This document shows positions 1 through 10,706 of a DNA stretch of 64,000 nt, piece by piece. Below the pieces are notes generated by a model. That model had not been told where the DNA came from. It was given only the letters and a program-made list of their open reading frames with translations, and searched no databases. Source of the stretch: Tubulanus polymorphus (Eukaryota; Nemertea; Palaeonemertea; Tubulaniformes; Tubulanidae); contig NC_134027.1 of the NCBI RefSeq assembly GCF_964204645.1, positions 21,502,485 through 21,566,484 on the forward strand. Reading direction: 5' to 3'. The position numbers were made by a program, and so were the translations under genes. The number at the start of each line of letters is the position of its first letter. Positions within the stretch are counted from its first letter, which is position 1.

Positions 1-216
1 GATATACGGCTTTACACCACATATGACAGCGTCTGGCTCATTTTATTTAATGGCAGGAGATCGTGAAGCATTGCACTGTACGTAAGTGAATATCAGTCAA
101 GCTTTACGTACAGAATTCGTATCTCATCTAAAAACTATTTCTCAGTAAGATTGATAATAACTGTTCATTGCGAAATATAAAATATTTGCAATTCAACTAA
201 CTCATTTGAGCACGCA

Positions 217-224
217 TATAAATA
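217..224 (+). promoter_or_regulatory. TATA box of ShK-type gene 1
   Basis: A TATAAATA motif lies about 30 bases upstream of the likely transcription start region near 249 and about 120 bases upstream of the start codon at 341. The same flanking block recurs upstream of the second gene of this family, with a weaker ATAAAATA there. Confidence 0.6.
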
Positions 225-340
225 CTCCGTGCTTGTGACTTTTTTAGAGATTGCATGCGAAAGTGACCGAAACATGAGTTTTTAGTTGATAGTATTAAGG
301 AATGGTTCGCGTGCAATACATTTTTGTATGAAATTTCAGA

Positions 341-1168
341 ATGGCTTCGCTTACAGTAATTGTTCTGTTGGTAACGTTAGCGCTCGTGTGTGCTGAACAA
401 TGTAAGTGTACTTGGCCGATTTCTTTTCACAAATCAACTTTTTCTTCGATTTCATCGTGCACCGATACCGACAGTTATGTCTTTTTGTATTTTCAAGCAT
501 TTTTAGAAGATGATAGGCGTGGTGTATTAGTGAAACGTAAGTTTGTCAAATTAAAGTAAAATAAATTCTTTCTTTCTTTGAGTTTATAAAAAGAAAATCT
601 TACTCAAAGAAATCATCTATCATAAAAACATGCAAATTTGATACTCGTCCTCTCGAAAATTGCATCCTTTCGGGTAGGTTTACTGGAAACATTTATCAAC
701 GCCTTCGACACGCACCTCAAGAAGAAAATGTCATTTCTTTTCATTCGGAGCCCATACTTGCAGCATTTCTAGATCCAACCCCGTATTAAGGGAATTGTTA
801 GAAAAATTGATAATAACTTCATCTGGACCCAGTTGCAGTGTTCGGAGTTTGATTAAAGTTTAGTTTGAAATAGATAACTCCCTGTGATTTAACTCTACAG
901 TCAATCGAAAAGTCACTGGGTCATGCTAAGTTCTAATGCTTCTGCATTCCTTAACGTACGTAGCTACGCCTCCAAAACAAAGTACATGTTATTTAGATAT
1001 GTTTTCTTAAACTCATTTTTCAGATGTTGTCAATGGATTCTTATCTACAATTTTTCTATCGTAGGTGCCTGTAAAAATCGCAGCGGAAATGCGATGTGTT
1101 CTAAATTGAGCTGCAAGAGTAAAAAACATAAAACCGTTATGTGCAGAAAGAAATGCGGCGCGTGTTAA
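341..1168 (+). CDS. ShK-type six-cysteine secreted peptide, gene 1
   Basis: A three-exon gene for a small secreted cysteine-rich peptide. Exon 1 (341-401) encodes a hydrophobic signal peptide and ends at a GTAAGT donor. Exon 2 (498-536) encodes a short acidic propeptide. Exon 3 (1065-1168) encodes the mature peptide and the stop at 1166-1168. The intron phases agree (1 and 1), and the exon 2/3 junction creates a Lys-Arg site just before the mature part. The mature region has six cysteines spaced 8-4-9-3-2, with the compact C-terminal C-x3-C-x2-C of the ShKT fold. Characterised members block voltage-gated potassium channels, but the loop between Cys3 and Cys4 has lysines and no tyrosine, so the usual Lys-Tyr dyad is not evident. 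Function could be toxin, antimicrobial or neuropeptide-like. The exon 2 acceptor at 497 was chosen because the TAG at 505 would give an immediate stop. Confidence 0.75.
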
Positions 1169-1560
1169 ACGTAACAAGAATCGAAGATGTGAGTCGTCGA
1201 TGAAAAAAGTCGGTTCCATAAAAAATAATTTCGTTACATGCGCATACGAATATATATATATATACAAATACTAGAAATACGAATTCAAAACCGTTGATCG
1301 CAATAATATTAAAAAAAGACAGATTACGCGCATATCAAAATCGTTTAACTGAATACTATGAAATGTAACTGAATAAAGGTCATTGCGGAAATAAAGTGTT
1401 TGATTTGATTATTCATGTTGGAGCGGGAAGATTCACTAGAGACCAGAGCCCTATCTACTGTAGACCTAAAAGCTATATTATCTTACCACAGCGGATTGAC
1501 AAACAAGTGTAGAAGGAGAAATAGACTATTTCGGAGTGACTGTTTTTAGATGTTGGAAAA
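1169..1560 (+). other. 3' UTR and shared downstream cassette of gene 1
   Basis: The sequence after the stop contains AATAAA signals near 1373 and 1390. It continues into a block (about 1400-1545) that recurs downstream of gene 2 (about 4670-4745) and inside the inverted-repeat arms near the sodium-toxin pseudogenes (about 6560-6740 and, reversed, 10880-11050). It is a repeated non-coding cassette that travels with both toxin families. Confidence 0.55.
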
Positions 1561-1577
1561 GTAGCCGATATCGTAAA

Positions 1578-1616
1578 TTAATAATAATAATAATAATAGT
1601 AATAATAATAATAATA
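1578..1616. repeat. (AAT)n microsatellite
   Basis: About a dozen AAT units with one interruption (AGT) in the middle. Confidence 0.9.
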
Positions 1617-2694
1617 TTTTATTTCCACCCACAAGAAACTGTAACAAATTTTATATGTATAAAGGATGTTCCAATATCAGTGGTAGGTGCTCATTTAAAG
1701 CAAGGTTGCTTGTCGGGTATGAGACACCTATCCCTCACACGCATTCAAAACACATACTCATCAAGCATGCATGCTTTCATACATTCAAATTTACAAAACT
1801 ACGAATTACTTATTGTTCACGAGTGACTACTTAGTAAAAGTAGACGTTTGAGCTGAAAAGTGCGATAGATATGTTGTAAAAGTGATGTTTAAAAGTGTCA
1901 AAGGTGTAAAAGTGATATATAGGTCTCAATGTGCTCCGTCGAATAAACAGGCAAATTTGACTTTCCATTTCTAGATACCAGCCATTTGCAAATCAATTCA
2001 TATGCGAGTTTTTCTCGTATATGGTTTGATAGATGACGTTTGACACAGGATATGAATAAAATAAGCAGATTTAGATAGTTTGACAGATGGGGATAAAGAC
2101 ACAACGTATGAAATCAATTTTTTAGGAATAGAATTATGTAAAATGATGTCTGGTGTCTGAGGCCACACAAAAAACTTCCGAGTCTGATGCTTTTTGAACG
2201 TTTTTTCTTCATAGAATAAAACCACCATTGTCGACCCACTCCATCAAGCCTCCAGAAAAAATGATATCGTCAAAAATTATTTCATCGACTAATCGATCTT
2301 GTCACGTGCATCCGTCGCGGGCCCAGTCGTGGCTAGACGTATGACCACTAACTAATGCATCTTAGTTCCTATATCCATCTACTTCATCGGTCGTAAAAAA
2401 TTCTGTTGTTCTGTTTAATCGATATTGGGACTTCTTGCTGTGGTAATCGATTAATATAGAAAAAGACGCATCGGCCTACTACCCACTTTTCGAATAAATT
2501 GCGAAATTAGTCTTTTTCTAAAATATTTGAAAAAATATTTCACCCACAAACTCCATTTTCAAATTGTCCCAGCTGCAAAACAAAGACTTTTTCGTGTGGC
2601 ATTTTTTCGTTATTATGGAAATGAGTAAAGCATTATAAATCGCATGAATTATCTTCATTTTTACGGTTTTAGACGACATATAACACTGACAATA
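1617..2694. other. Intergenic, no gene seen
   Basis: AT-rich DNA between the two ShK-type genes. Only short open frames without recognisable domains are present. I see no RNA gene here. Confidence 0.5.
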
Positions 2695-2920
2695 GACACT
2701 GCCTGTGCAGTTCATTTATTTGACGGCAGAAGCGGATCGTGCAACATTGCAGTAAGTGAATATCAATCAAGCTTTACGTATATTTCGTATTTCATCTAAA
2801 AACTATTTCCCAGTAAGATTGATAACAACTTTTCATTGCGAAATATGACATAATTGCAATTCTAGCTAATTTAACTAACTCATTAGTGCACACATTGGTG
2901 CACACATAAAATAGTCGTGA
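2695..2920 (+). promoter_or_regulatory. Duplicated upstream block of ShK-type gene 2
   Basis: This stretch is a diverged copy of positions about 25-245 upstream of gene 1, including the sequence around the TATA box (here ATAAAATA at 2906-2913). It shows that gene 2 arose by tandem duplication that included the promoter. Confidence 0.6.
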
Positions 2921-3428
2921 TTGCATGGGGACGATTCGGCCCGGGTCAAACTGGCGCGGCCCAGCTACGCGTCATCCCGGGCGCATCATGGTACCCGGTT
3001 GATGTCAGAGCGCGTTCTACCATAAATCTCCCACTAATTACTAATGATATCAAAATGCGATGCTGTGGCAAGCGTTTCCGGGACCAGTAGCGTGTTCAAG
3101 AGTAGGAATAATCTTATACGGTAAAAAACTTCGGTCATTTCTACGCGAATACAACGCCTCGCAAACCCAGCCAATCATGATCGATTCCTACATAGAGCCG
3201 GGTTCTTACTATTCGTAGAAGTCTCTACACGAAATAGAAACGGTAAATACGGGCACTCGATTGGTCGAGGACGATTGACCTGGTTCTGACGAGTTCTGAA
3301 ACATGCCTAGTCCAAATGTTTTGTCAGGCCGAATTTGGCACGTGTCAACTAGGCACTATCTCATTTGGCACCAGTGTGAGCTAGCCAAATTTGACCCGTC
3401 TGAAAATGCTCCCTGCCTGCGACTCAAT
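2921..3428. mobile_element. ~500 bp insertion between TATA box and 5' UTR of gene 2
   Basis: Compared with gene 1, gene 2 has about 500 extra bases between its TATA-like motif and the block that begins with GATTGCAT. The insert starts GC-rich, unlike its AT-rich surroundings. GGGTCAAA occurs near its left end and, inverted, near its right end, as a small DNA element would show. The exact borders are uncertain. It may move or destroy the core promoter, or lie in a 5' UTR intron. Confidence 0.45.
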
Positions 3429-3524
3429 TAGAGATTGCATACGAAAGTGACCTAAACGTGAGTTTTTAGTTGATAGTATTTAGGAATGGTTCGCGTGCAA
3501 TACATTTTTGTATGAAATTTCAGA

Positions 3525-4368
3525 ATGGCTTCGCTTACAGTAGTTGTTCTGTTGGTAACGTTAGCGCTCGTGTGTGCTGAACAATGTAAGTGTATTTAGA
3601 TAGAATGGCCGATTTCTTTTCGTAAATCAAATTTTTCTTCGATGTCATCGTCATCGACACCTACAGTGATGTTTGTTTGACTTTTCAAGCATTCATGGAA
3701 GATGAGAGGCGTGGTGTATTAGTGAAACGTAAGTCTGTCAAATTCAGTTAAATAAATTCTCTCTGTCTGTAAGTTTATAGAACATTTTTTACTCAAAGAA
3801 ATCATCCATATTAAAAATCTACAAATTTGATATTCGTCCTCTCGAAGATTGCATCTTTTCGGGTAGGTTTATTGGAAACATTTATTAACGCCTGCTTTAC
3901 TCAAGAAATGTCGTTCATTTTCTTTCGATCCCCAGCCTTCCAAATTTTCCAGACCCAATCCTGTATTATGGAAACCGTTAGAAAATAAAAATGATCAAAA
4001 ACCTCGTCTGGACCGATTTGCAGAGATCTGAGTTTGATATAAAATTGAGTTTGATATAAAGTTGAGTTTGAAATAGATAACTCCCTGTGATTTAACGCTA
4101 CGGTCAAATTCCAACCGAAATATCACTGGGTCTTGTAGGTTCTAATGCTTCTGCATTCTTGAACATATCTACACCTTCAAAAAAAAAACACACGATATTT
4201 TTTATGTAAATTTTCTTTTTCAGATGTTATCTACGGGTTCTTATCTACAATTTTTCTATCGTAGGTTCCTGTGAAAATGACGCAGGAAATAAGGAGTGTT
4301 CTAAATTGAGCTGCAGGAGAAAAAGAAACAGACTTTTCTTGTGCAGAAAAAAATGCGACATGTGTTAA
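3525..4368 (+). CDS. ShK-type six-cysteine secreted peptide, gene 2
   Basis: A paralogue of the gene at 341-1168 with the same architecture. Exon 1 is 3525-3585 (signal peptide), exon 2 is 3690-3728 (propeptide), and exon 3 is 4265-4368 (mature peptide, stop 4366-4368). Signal and propeptide are nearly the same as in gene 1, while the mature part has diverged at many non-cysteine positions. All six cysteines and the 8-4-9-3-2 spacing are kept, and the Lys-Arg site spans the exon 2/3 junction. The loop between Cys3 and Cys4 is rich in Arg and Lys. Exon 3 lies just inside the start of the 9.3 kb tandem duplication, so an identical exon recurs at 13582-13685. Promoter integrity is doubtful because of the insertion at 2921-3428. 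Confidence 0.72.
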
Positions 4369-4743
4369 ACGTAACAAGCGTGAAAAAAAAATCAGTTTCA
4401 ATGACAAAAATTTTCGTTACATGATCAAAAGAGTATATTGAAAAGCGGTACAGGGCCGGTAACCAATAAGTATAACATCTACAAGTAAATGATAATTATT
4501 CGATACTAAATCGGGATAGAAATTATTCAAACTCTGAAAATGTATAAAAGTCACAATATCATGGAACAGATACTAGAAATACGAATTCGGAACCGTTAGA
4601 TCTCGATCACATAAAATCAGACCACGTCAAAATCAATATTGTACGGAACGCCTTTGAAATTAAACTGAATAAAGTTAGTTGCGGAAATAAAGCGTTTGAT
4701 CTGATTATTCATGTTGGAGCGGGAGGACTCACGAGAGACCAGC

Positions 4744-4876
4744 TGCCGGTTGCATATGACGCAGACCTAAGATCAGTCTAATACCAACATAGTTCTATAG
4801 CCAATTGAACGACTAATGACCAGTCTTAAGATTGTAAGACCACTTTTGAACTGAAGTCACGTCCGTGCAACTGGCC
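4744..4876. mobile_element. Foldback element, CCAGTTGCAC family
   Basis: An imperfect palindrome with inverted ends related to GGGGCCAGTTGCAC and an interior rich in CTTAAGAC motifs. Related copies are at 37771-37878 and 47387-47527, with a duplicate in copy B at about 14059-14191. The neighbouring 4890-5010 looks like a second partial copy. No coding capacity. Confidence 0.7.
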
Positions 4877-5787
4877 CCAGGGGCATGGCCTCAACTTAAG
4901 ACCAGTCTAAGACCGTCTTAGATCTAAAGCCAATCTATCAACTTAAGACTAGTCTTAATATTCAATACCACTTTAAAACTTGAGTATCGAATGAATTCGG
5001 GCTCGCTACTTAAGACTTAAAATTAAGAGTTACATCTTACTACAGCGGATACGCAAGCAACTACAGTAGACTCGGCCCTTACAGTACCGGTCGACTTGCA
5101 TAACCCTTTGCATTCCTATACTAATTTCACTCTCATTCGGTAACGCCCTGCTCGGCACACCGCCTTTACTCGTTGGATTTTATGTTCAAATTCATCCTCT
5201 GCTCCGGCTAACTCGGTAAATTCGAAGACGACCTTGCGTCGATAGAAATGGAGTTAGGTGCTAGGTAACTGTGAGTATACTAGGATATTAGAATCACCGT
5301 TTTCCCTGCGACCCAATGCATTGCGACCGTATTCAGTACACGTTTACAAGAGGTGTTCTTATCGAATGAACTCTTAACAATAAGACACGCTGTAAATGAA
5401 GATTGACTCTGAAATGAAGATTTTTCTCTGTCCAATAGATCGAGAATTTAATTCGGTTAGGCCTATGTATATAACAAGAACATGCACAAATAAGAAAATG
5501 CGCCCTTCAACTAAACGTAGAATCATCCTGGCTAGACGCGTCATTTAAAATCTTTGGGGATTTGTTGATAAAACCGGAGTTGATAAAACCAGAAACAAAA
5601 AGGAACAGGATTTCTTCATGCTGGGAGATTTATCTGCAAGCGACACCACAGCCAAAAAATAAGAAATACTATATGCCGGTAGCTTAAATGAAACTTTTCG
5701 TAAAAATATTGAATAAACTAGTTGATTTAACGGTATGAACGAGTAGTTTACTATTCAGATTTTGAAACAACATTTAGACACTCGCCA

Positions 5788-5940
5788 TTATTCTGTGCAA
5801 CATGTTGTTATTGGCGGGTTGTAGCTAGCGCATTTCTTGAATCTATTCGCACAACCGACGATGTAGAAACTCGTTCCGGTCAGATTATCTATACCTCTTG
5901 CCCGTTGGGCCGTCGGAATCGCATGACCCTATAGACGGGG
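5788..5940 (-). pseudogene. Broken sodium-channel-toxin-like mature exon (left arm, A)
   Basis: Aligns along its length with the intact mature exon at 7623-7792. It has a net frameshift (an extra base in the Gly-Pro loop region) followed by an inserted TAA in the shifted frame, so the N- and C-terminal cysteine blocks are in different frames. The C-terminal half still reads in frame to a TAA at 5788-5790 and retains the last four cysteine codons. No signal exon was found nearby. Confidence 0.75.
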
Positions 5941-6279
5941 AGGGTGCAAATGGTGAGAATTTAGACTCAATTAGAAAATATAGATAATCCCACACGGAAA
6001 GATGAAGTTCAAAAACGACTGGTTACGAGATACATGAGTTAAGAATTTAGGCACAATTTTTCAAACGAATACCGCACCCTGACCGGGTCTCGCAAGGGAA
6101 CGAGGAATTGCGGTACAGACATGTGCTGACTCGTACAGACTCGTATAGAAGTGAGAACCGTAGTGACATTCCGGCAGGTTCGATATTTTTGATTTGCCCC
6201 AGCGATCAATCTGATCGGTGCCGCAAGTTTTCGCGCGGTAAACCAGCGCATGTACCTGCGCACCCGGTCAAGTGTGGCA

Positions 6280-6345
6280 GGGTTTCGCGCCGTGGTTGAG
6301 TGTAGCGATGCTATGGGGTTCGAATCCCTGCCGAGGGAGGATGGG
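6280..6345 (+). repeat. tRNA-like (SINE-like) block in the inverted-repeat arm
   Basis: Contains a good Pol III B-box (GGTTCGAATCC near 6310) with an A-box-like TGGTTGAGTG about 20 bases upstream. The spacing is too short for a normal tRNA and no cloverleaf forms. It may be a tRNA-derived SINE remnant. Repeated at 15595-15660 and, reversed, at about 11270-11340 and 20585-20655. Confidence 0.4.
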
Positions 6346-6905
6346 CGGTACTGACCGGTAACCAATAAGTACATCTACAAGTAGATGATAATTCGATATT
6401 AAATCGGGACAAAAAGAATTATTCCAGCTCTAAAAATTTATAGAAATCGCAACACCGTGGAACAAATACTAGAAATACGAATTCAAAACCGTATACTAGA
6501 TCTCGATCATATAAAAAACAGACTACGCGCATAGCAATATTGTATAACTGAATACCTTGTAATTTAACTGAATAAAGTTTGTTGCGTCAATATAGTGTTT
6601 GATTTGATTATTCATGTTGGAGCGGGAAGATTCACTAGAGACCAGAGCCCTATCTACTGTACACCTAAAAGCTATATCTTACCACAGCGGATTCACAAAC
6701 AAGTGTAGAAGTATAAATATACTTTTTTGGAGTGTTTTTAGATGTATACTACTGGAAAAGATTGTTCTCAAATGGATACTAAGTAAAAGTAGACGTTTGA
6801 GCTCGAAAGTGCGATTAGACTTGTTCTTGGATTTAGCCTTTCGAATAATGTTTATCAGGGTATCCGTTGACCCCAATCTCCATGTTCGGCATGCTATTGT
6901 ATTTC

Positions 6906-7567
6906 CAAAAGGTGACCTCCAGGTATTTCCTTTTTAGTTCTCAATACAAATATGAGCATATTATTTGAAAATAAGATAACGCTACAAAATACAGCTGAAA
7001 AGCAGCGATAACGGGTTTTCTGTCTTGTTAGTCTAAAAATCGTAGGAAACGTTTTCATGATTATGTCGAAATCAGTCTCATCACTTCGTGATATGGCTAC
7101 TTTGAACTATGCTATGCTTCGCACTGAACGCTGTAGCGGGTTACATAGATTTATCTATCCGTCGATTAAGGCATTAGTTTTGACTTGGACCCGTTGACCG
7201 CCTGGATTAAATCATTGACCCCAAACAGATACATGACGTGGAAAGTGTATTGTGTCCTCTGTTATCATATTGGTATTAATGGGTATATGTTAGTCCATAA
7301 ATATGATTTTATATTTCATTTCATCACTTTAAGTCAGAAGTCAAATTTCATCACTTTCAGCCTACAATCTTCCTCTCCTCCCCGCATAATCGGTCAGCGC
7401 ATAAAGCCAATATGTTCTATTTAAAGATCAGACTGCCGAAGATATCAACCAATGAACTAAGTTCGAAAAGAAGAAAGTGAATCAAACTCGAAATAAAAAT
7501 TCATTTGCGACTACGACATATACGAGACAGTAAAAACTAATTAATTTGATGATATGAACGAGTATAA
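6906..7567. other. Non-coding spacer between left arm and toxin gene
   Basis: Only short open frames of unrelated composition. I see no gene; an identical stretch occurs in copy B. Confidence 0.5.
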
Positions 7568-7573
7568 TTTATT
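7568..7573 (-). terminator. Poly(A) signal of sodium-toxin-like gene A
   Basis: AATAAA on the minus strand about 50 bases past the stop codon at 7623-7625. Same context in copy B at 16883-16888. Confidence 0.6.
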
Positions 7574-7622
7574 CTTCAGATTATCAAACAACTCTATATC
7601 ATTATTAAATCATTACTCGTCA

Positions 7623-8313
7623 TTATTCTTTGCAACATGTTGTTACTGCATTGGTGTAGCTGGCGCATTTCTTGAATCCACTGTGACAGCCGACGAAGAA
7701 GAAACTTGTTCCGCTCAGATTATTACCTCTTGCTCGTGGACCGTCGGAATCGCATCGACACGCGACTCCTCGTCTGAATCGTCCATGTTCTTCTGAATAG
7801 CGAAAAATAGTGAGCGAAATTATATTGCTGCTGGAGCAAATGGAAGCACCCAAAAACGTATCTAACTGCGCTCGCCGGATGAATATTTGTGCTTATTTTA
7901 TTGCACACACCGATTTGGCATTCATACTTCAAAGATTTTCAACTTTGAAACTACTTCATTTACAAATGATAGGCGAAATAAAATAGTATTCTAAGTACGA
8001 ACCGTTATAAGTATTGTATGAATTCGTATAAATCTAAGTATATCTGAAAACCTCCTCGCGGTCGTAAAAGGCCGCGATTGAACATGAGGCAGTGAATGAT
8101 ATGATATTTCTAAAATGCTTACCTTCCGACGCCACTCCGGCAATTACTAATGCGACCGCGATAGCGAAAATGAATACCTGCAACAAATTTTAAAAAAACA
8201 TATCTATAGCTACGTATTGTCTATTTGCTTGTATTGACTATATACTAAGAGTTAGCTATGTTCATCTATTTGCTATCGATTTCTCATCGATAACAGTTCG
8301 TACGTACCTTCAT
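7623..8313 (-). CDS. Type-I sea-anemone sodium-channel toxin-like gene, copy A
   Basis: A three-exon secreted peptide gene. Coding exon 1 (8308-8313) holds only the first two codons, with a GTACGT donor. Exon 2 (8123-8177) encodes the hydrophobic signal peptide. Exon 3 (7623-7792) encodes a short propeptide ending in Arg-Arg, then the mature peptide and stop. Phases match across both introns. Counting the mature part from the residue after Arg-Arg gives 48 residues with cysteines at 4, 6, 28, 35, 45 and 46. This is the CxC...C...C...CC pattern of the anemone neurotoxin family (Pfam PF00706), which slows inactivation of voltage-gated sodium channels. The conserved acidic N-terminal segment and the arginine at position 14 of the flexible loop are present, and no break is seen. 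A TATA box lies upstream at 8381-8388. Target specificity and potency cannot be read from sequence. Confidence 0.82.
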
Positions 8314-8380
8314 GTTCAACGAGTTTCAAAGCTTCTGTGACTTTGCTTCTAGAATTATGTACAACCGGAATAAATCGGGT

Positions 8381-8388
8381 ATTTTATA
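8381..8388 (-). promoter_or_regulatory. TATA box of sodium-toxin-like gene A
   Basis: TATAAAAT on the minus strand, about 70 bases upstream of the start codon at 8311-8313. Copy B has it at 17696-17703. Confidence 0.65.
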
Positions 8389-8392
8389 CAGA

Positions 8393-9406
8393 ATAAGTTT
8401 AATCTCTGGGCATTTGTGTCAGCTTGCCGGATTAGTTTCAGTCAGGCCAATTTGAAATTCGAATCTGAATCTTCCAATCTATCTGACCGCCATGACCTCC
8501 TCAACGCAACATTTTCGAGTGTAGCTTTCAATTCCATGATCATATAAATATAATACATGTATGCTTTTTTATAATGAAATACATCATATCATTGAAAAAA
8601 AAAAAGATTTGTGTGTAAATCAAAACATTAGGTTTACCCGTTGATTTTGAATTGATGGATTATGTTTTAATTTGAAATCCATTTATTTCAAACATAACCG
8701 CAGTAAAATTGCTCATTTGTCGACTATCTTGCCGCAAATAGCCAGTTTAATACAAATGGGAAATCAATCAATCAGTTTTATCAGTTATCGTACAGTAAGG
8801 TAGGCGAAGTTTGATTTCAATAGATTCGTGCTGCACGTTTGAAATCTCACGATTTTTCATCGCGATACATTTTTTGTTATGAATTTGAGGTAGAGTGGTA
8901 GGGTGTATATATATTTCAAATTAGAAACTCTGCAAGGAAGAGTGTCGAAGTATAATACAATGGAGAACCGTCCAGTCATTCCTTCTTCAGATTTCGTTGA
9001 CAAACTAGGGTCCAGAGACACCAGGCCCTCTTGGTTATTCGGAAATAATCGCTCGACATTCAGATGAGTACACCATCCCCGGTGAAAAATGGCAAAAAAA
9101 CAATGACAGTGAAATCCAGCACAATCAGAGGACATGTCAAAAGCTCTTGCAAATGAATATGGTTACAAAATATAGGTAGGTCCCATTATAATGGGGTACC
9201 GCACTCACCAGGTGGCGTAACAATACACTCGTAAAATTCATGTATACATATCTGTTATCTCTATTATTATTCTATTCAATGTGTATCTCTGTTTTCTTGT
9301 TTTTAAGTTTTGTAGATTATAAATTTAATTATACAAATTCTTGTAACCTCTATGTACTAATGTTTGGTTACACCGAAATAAATAAACCTAAACGTAAAAC
9401 TATATC
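8393..9406. other. Non-coding spacer between toxin promoter and tRNA gene
   Basis: No supported gene. The open frames here show no domain, and an identical stretch occurs in copy B. Confidence 0.45.
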
Positions 9407-9478
9407 GGCTCGTTGGTCTAGAGGTATGATTCTCGCTTCGGGTGCGAGAGGTCCCGGGTTCGATTCCCGGACGAGCCC
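9407..9478 (+). tRNA. tRNA-Pro(CGG), copy A
   Basis: A 72-base cloverleaf. The acceptor stem GGCTCGT pairs with ACGAGCC, the anticodon stem CTCGC/GCGAG encloses a loop with anticodon CGG, and the T arm holds GGTTCGATTCC. A-box (TGGTCTAGAGG) and B-box are both good, and a TTTT terminator follows at about 9484. No intron. Confidence 0.95.
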
Positions 9479-10706
9479 CGCGCATTTTATACGCATTGAA
9501 AATAAATTCATTTTCGATGAACTTTGAACTAGACTTTTAGGCTCATAAATGGAAACGTAGTCAAACAAGTCTTCGGATAGATATGAAACGTGTATATGGT
9601 ATAGTTTTACTGGTTGATTTTACTAATGAGAAAAGTTGATCCGAATTTAATTGAAATGAAGAGATTGAAGTGCGGTAACCGAGTAACCACAGCGAACCTC
9701 GTGAATCTTCGCCTGTCATACGTGGAATCCTGGATTGCCACAGTATAGGTGCGGGTACCCCATTGGATTTGCTATATGATTTGACCATTCAACGCCCCCT
9801 GGTGAATGTATGCACACAGTCATCCGATGATCTTGAAGATCATATACAATCATACGTGATTGCAAAATAAGCAGATACCAATACTATATAAATTGAATAA
9901 TTTTAACACCTAAATCAGCAGTGGTCGTCAGAAAAAAACACTGGTTGAAAACCAATTTTATGTGACTAGATAGTGTTCGTAATTATCACTGTAAGTTAGA
10001 ATTTCCACATATGGGCGAATATGACCACCGCTGTTGGACTAAATATAAGCTAAAACCTAGGTTATTATTTTCCTGAAAGAAAGAAGTATTCTCCAGATCT
10101 ATATCGTCATAATGGATGACACGAGACACTTTACACGTCACGTATAAAATCATCTGTTCGCGGTCGATGATTTAATGCAGGCGGTCAACAGTTCAAAACT
10201 AATGCGCTGCGACCAGACGGATTGAGAGTTAAACCTAGGTAACCCGCTACAGAGTTCACCTAACGTACGGTACTTTCACCCTGTGACAACAAACACCTCG
10301 TAATTTAGGCCTATACGTGAACTGATATATTTAAGTCCCCAAAATGCTTTGGATGTGGTTCTTCTGTCTTTCACCGGGATGAAGGAATCAATAGATATCC
10401 GACGCGACAAACTGTTTATAATCGTGAATTTCACCTCGTCGCGCGAGGCTCTGGAAGCAGCGTTCGTCGACTAGAATATTCGCCGATATCAGTACGTTCA
10501 TCAGATGTTGCATTTTCTTCAAATATTCTGATTGCCGAGAACTTTAGACCAATATCCAAGTGGCCATTTATCCCTGAGCCCTAGTTCATTACAAAAGTGA
10601 AAATAGATTGTTCTCAGACATATTCATAGCCCACTCGGGACAAATCCAGCGGGTTATTTGTGCCATTTGTCCGTTTGTTTGTCTGTCCGGAATCCAGTAA
10701 CTTCGG
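9479..10706. other. Non-coding spacer with interspersed repeats
   Basis: Positions about 9650-9790 resemble 25960-26090. About 10626-10706 belongs to an interspersed repeat beginning AGCCCACTCGGGAC that also occurs in CYP20 introns. No gene seen. Confidence 0.5.

Larger units (their letters stand above)
5515..6905. repeat. Left arm of inverted repeat, copy A
   Basis: Matches the reverse complement of 10707-11770, continuing after the LTR element at 25088-25398. The arm holds a broken sodium-toxin-like exon (5788-5940), a tRNA-like block near 6290-6325 and the ShK-type 3' cassette. The arms flank the intact toxin gene and the tRNA gene. Confidence 0.85.

Noticed and set aside
6039..6374. A 111-residue open frame repeated four times (also 11242-11577, 15354-15689, 20556-20891)
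   Set aside because: It lies in the inverted-repeat arms across a tRNA-like block, has a matching long frame on the opposite strand, and shows no domain. Recurrence is explained by the segmental repeats.
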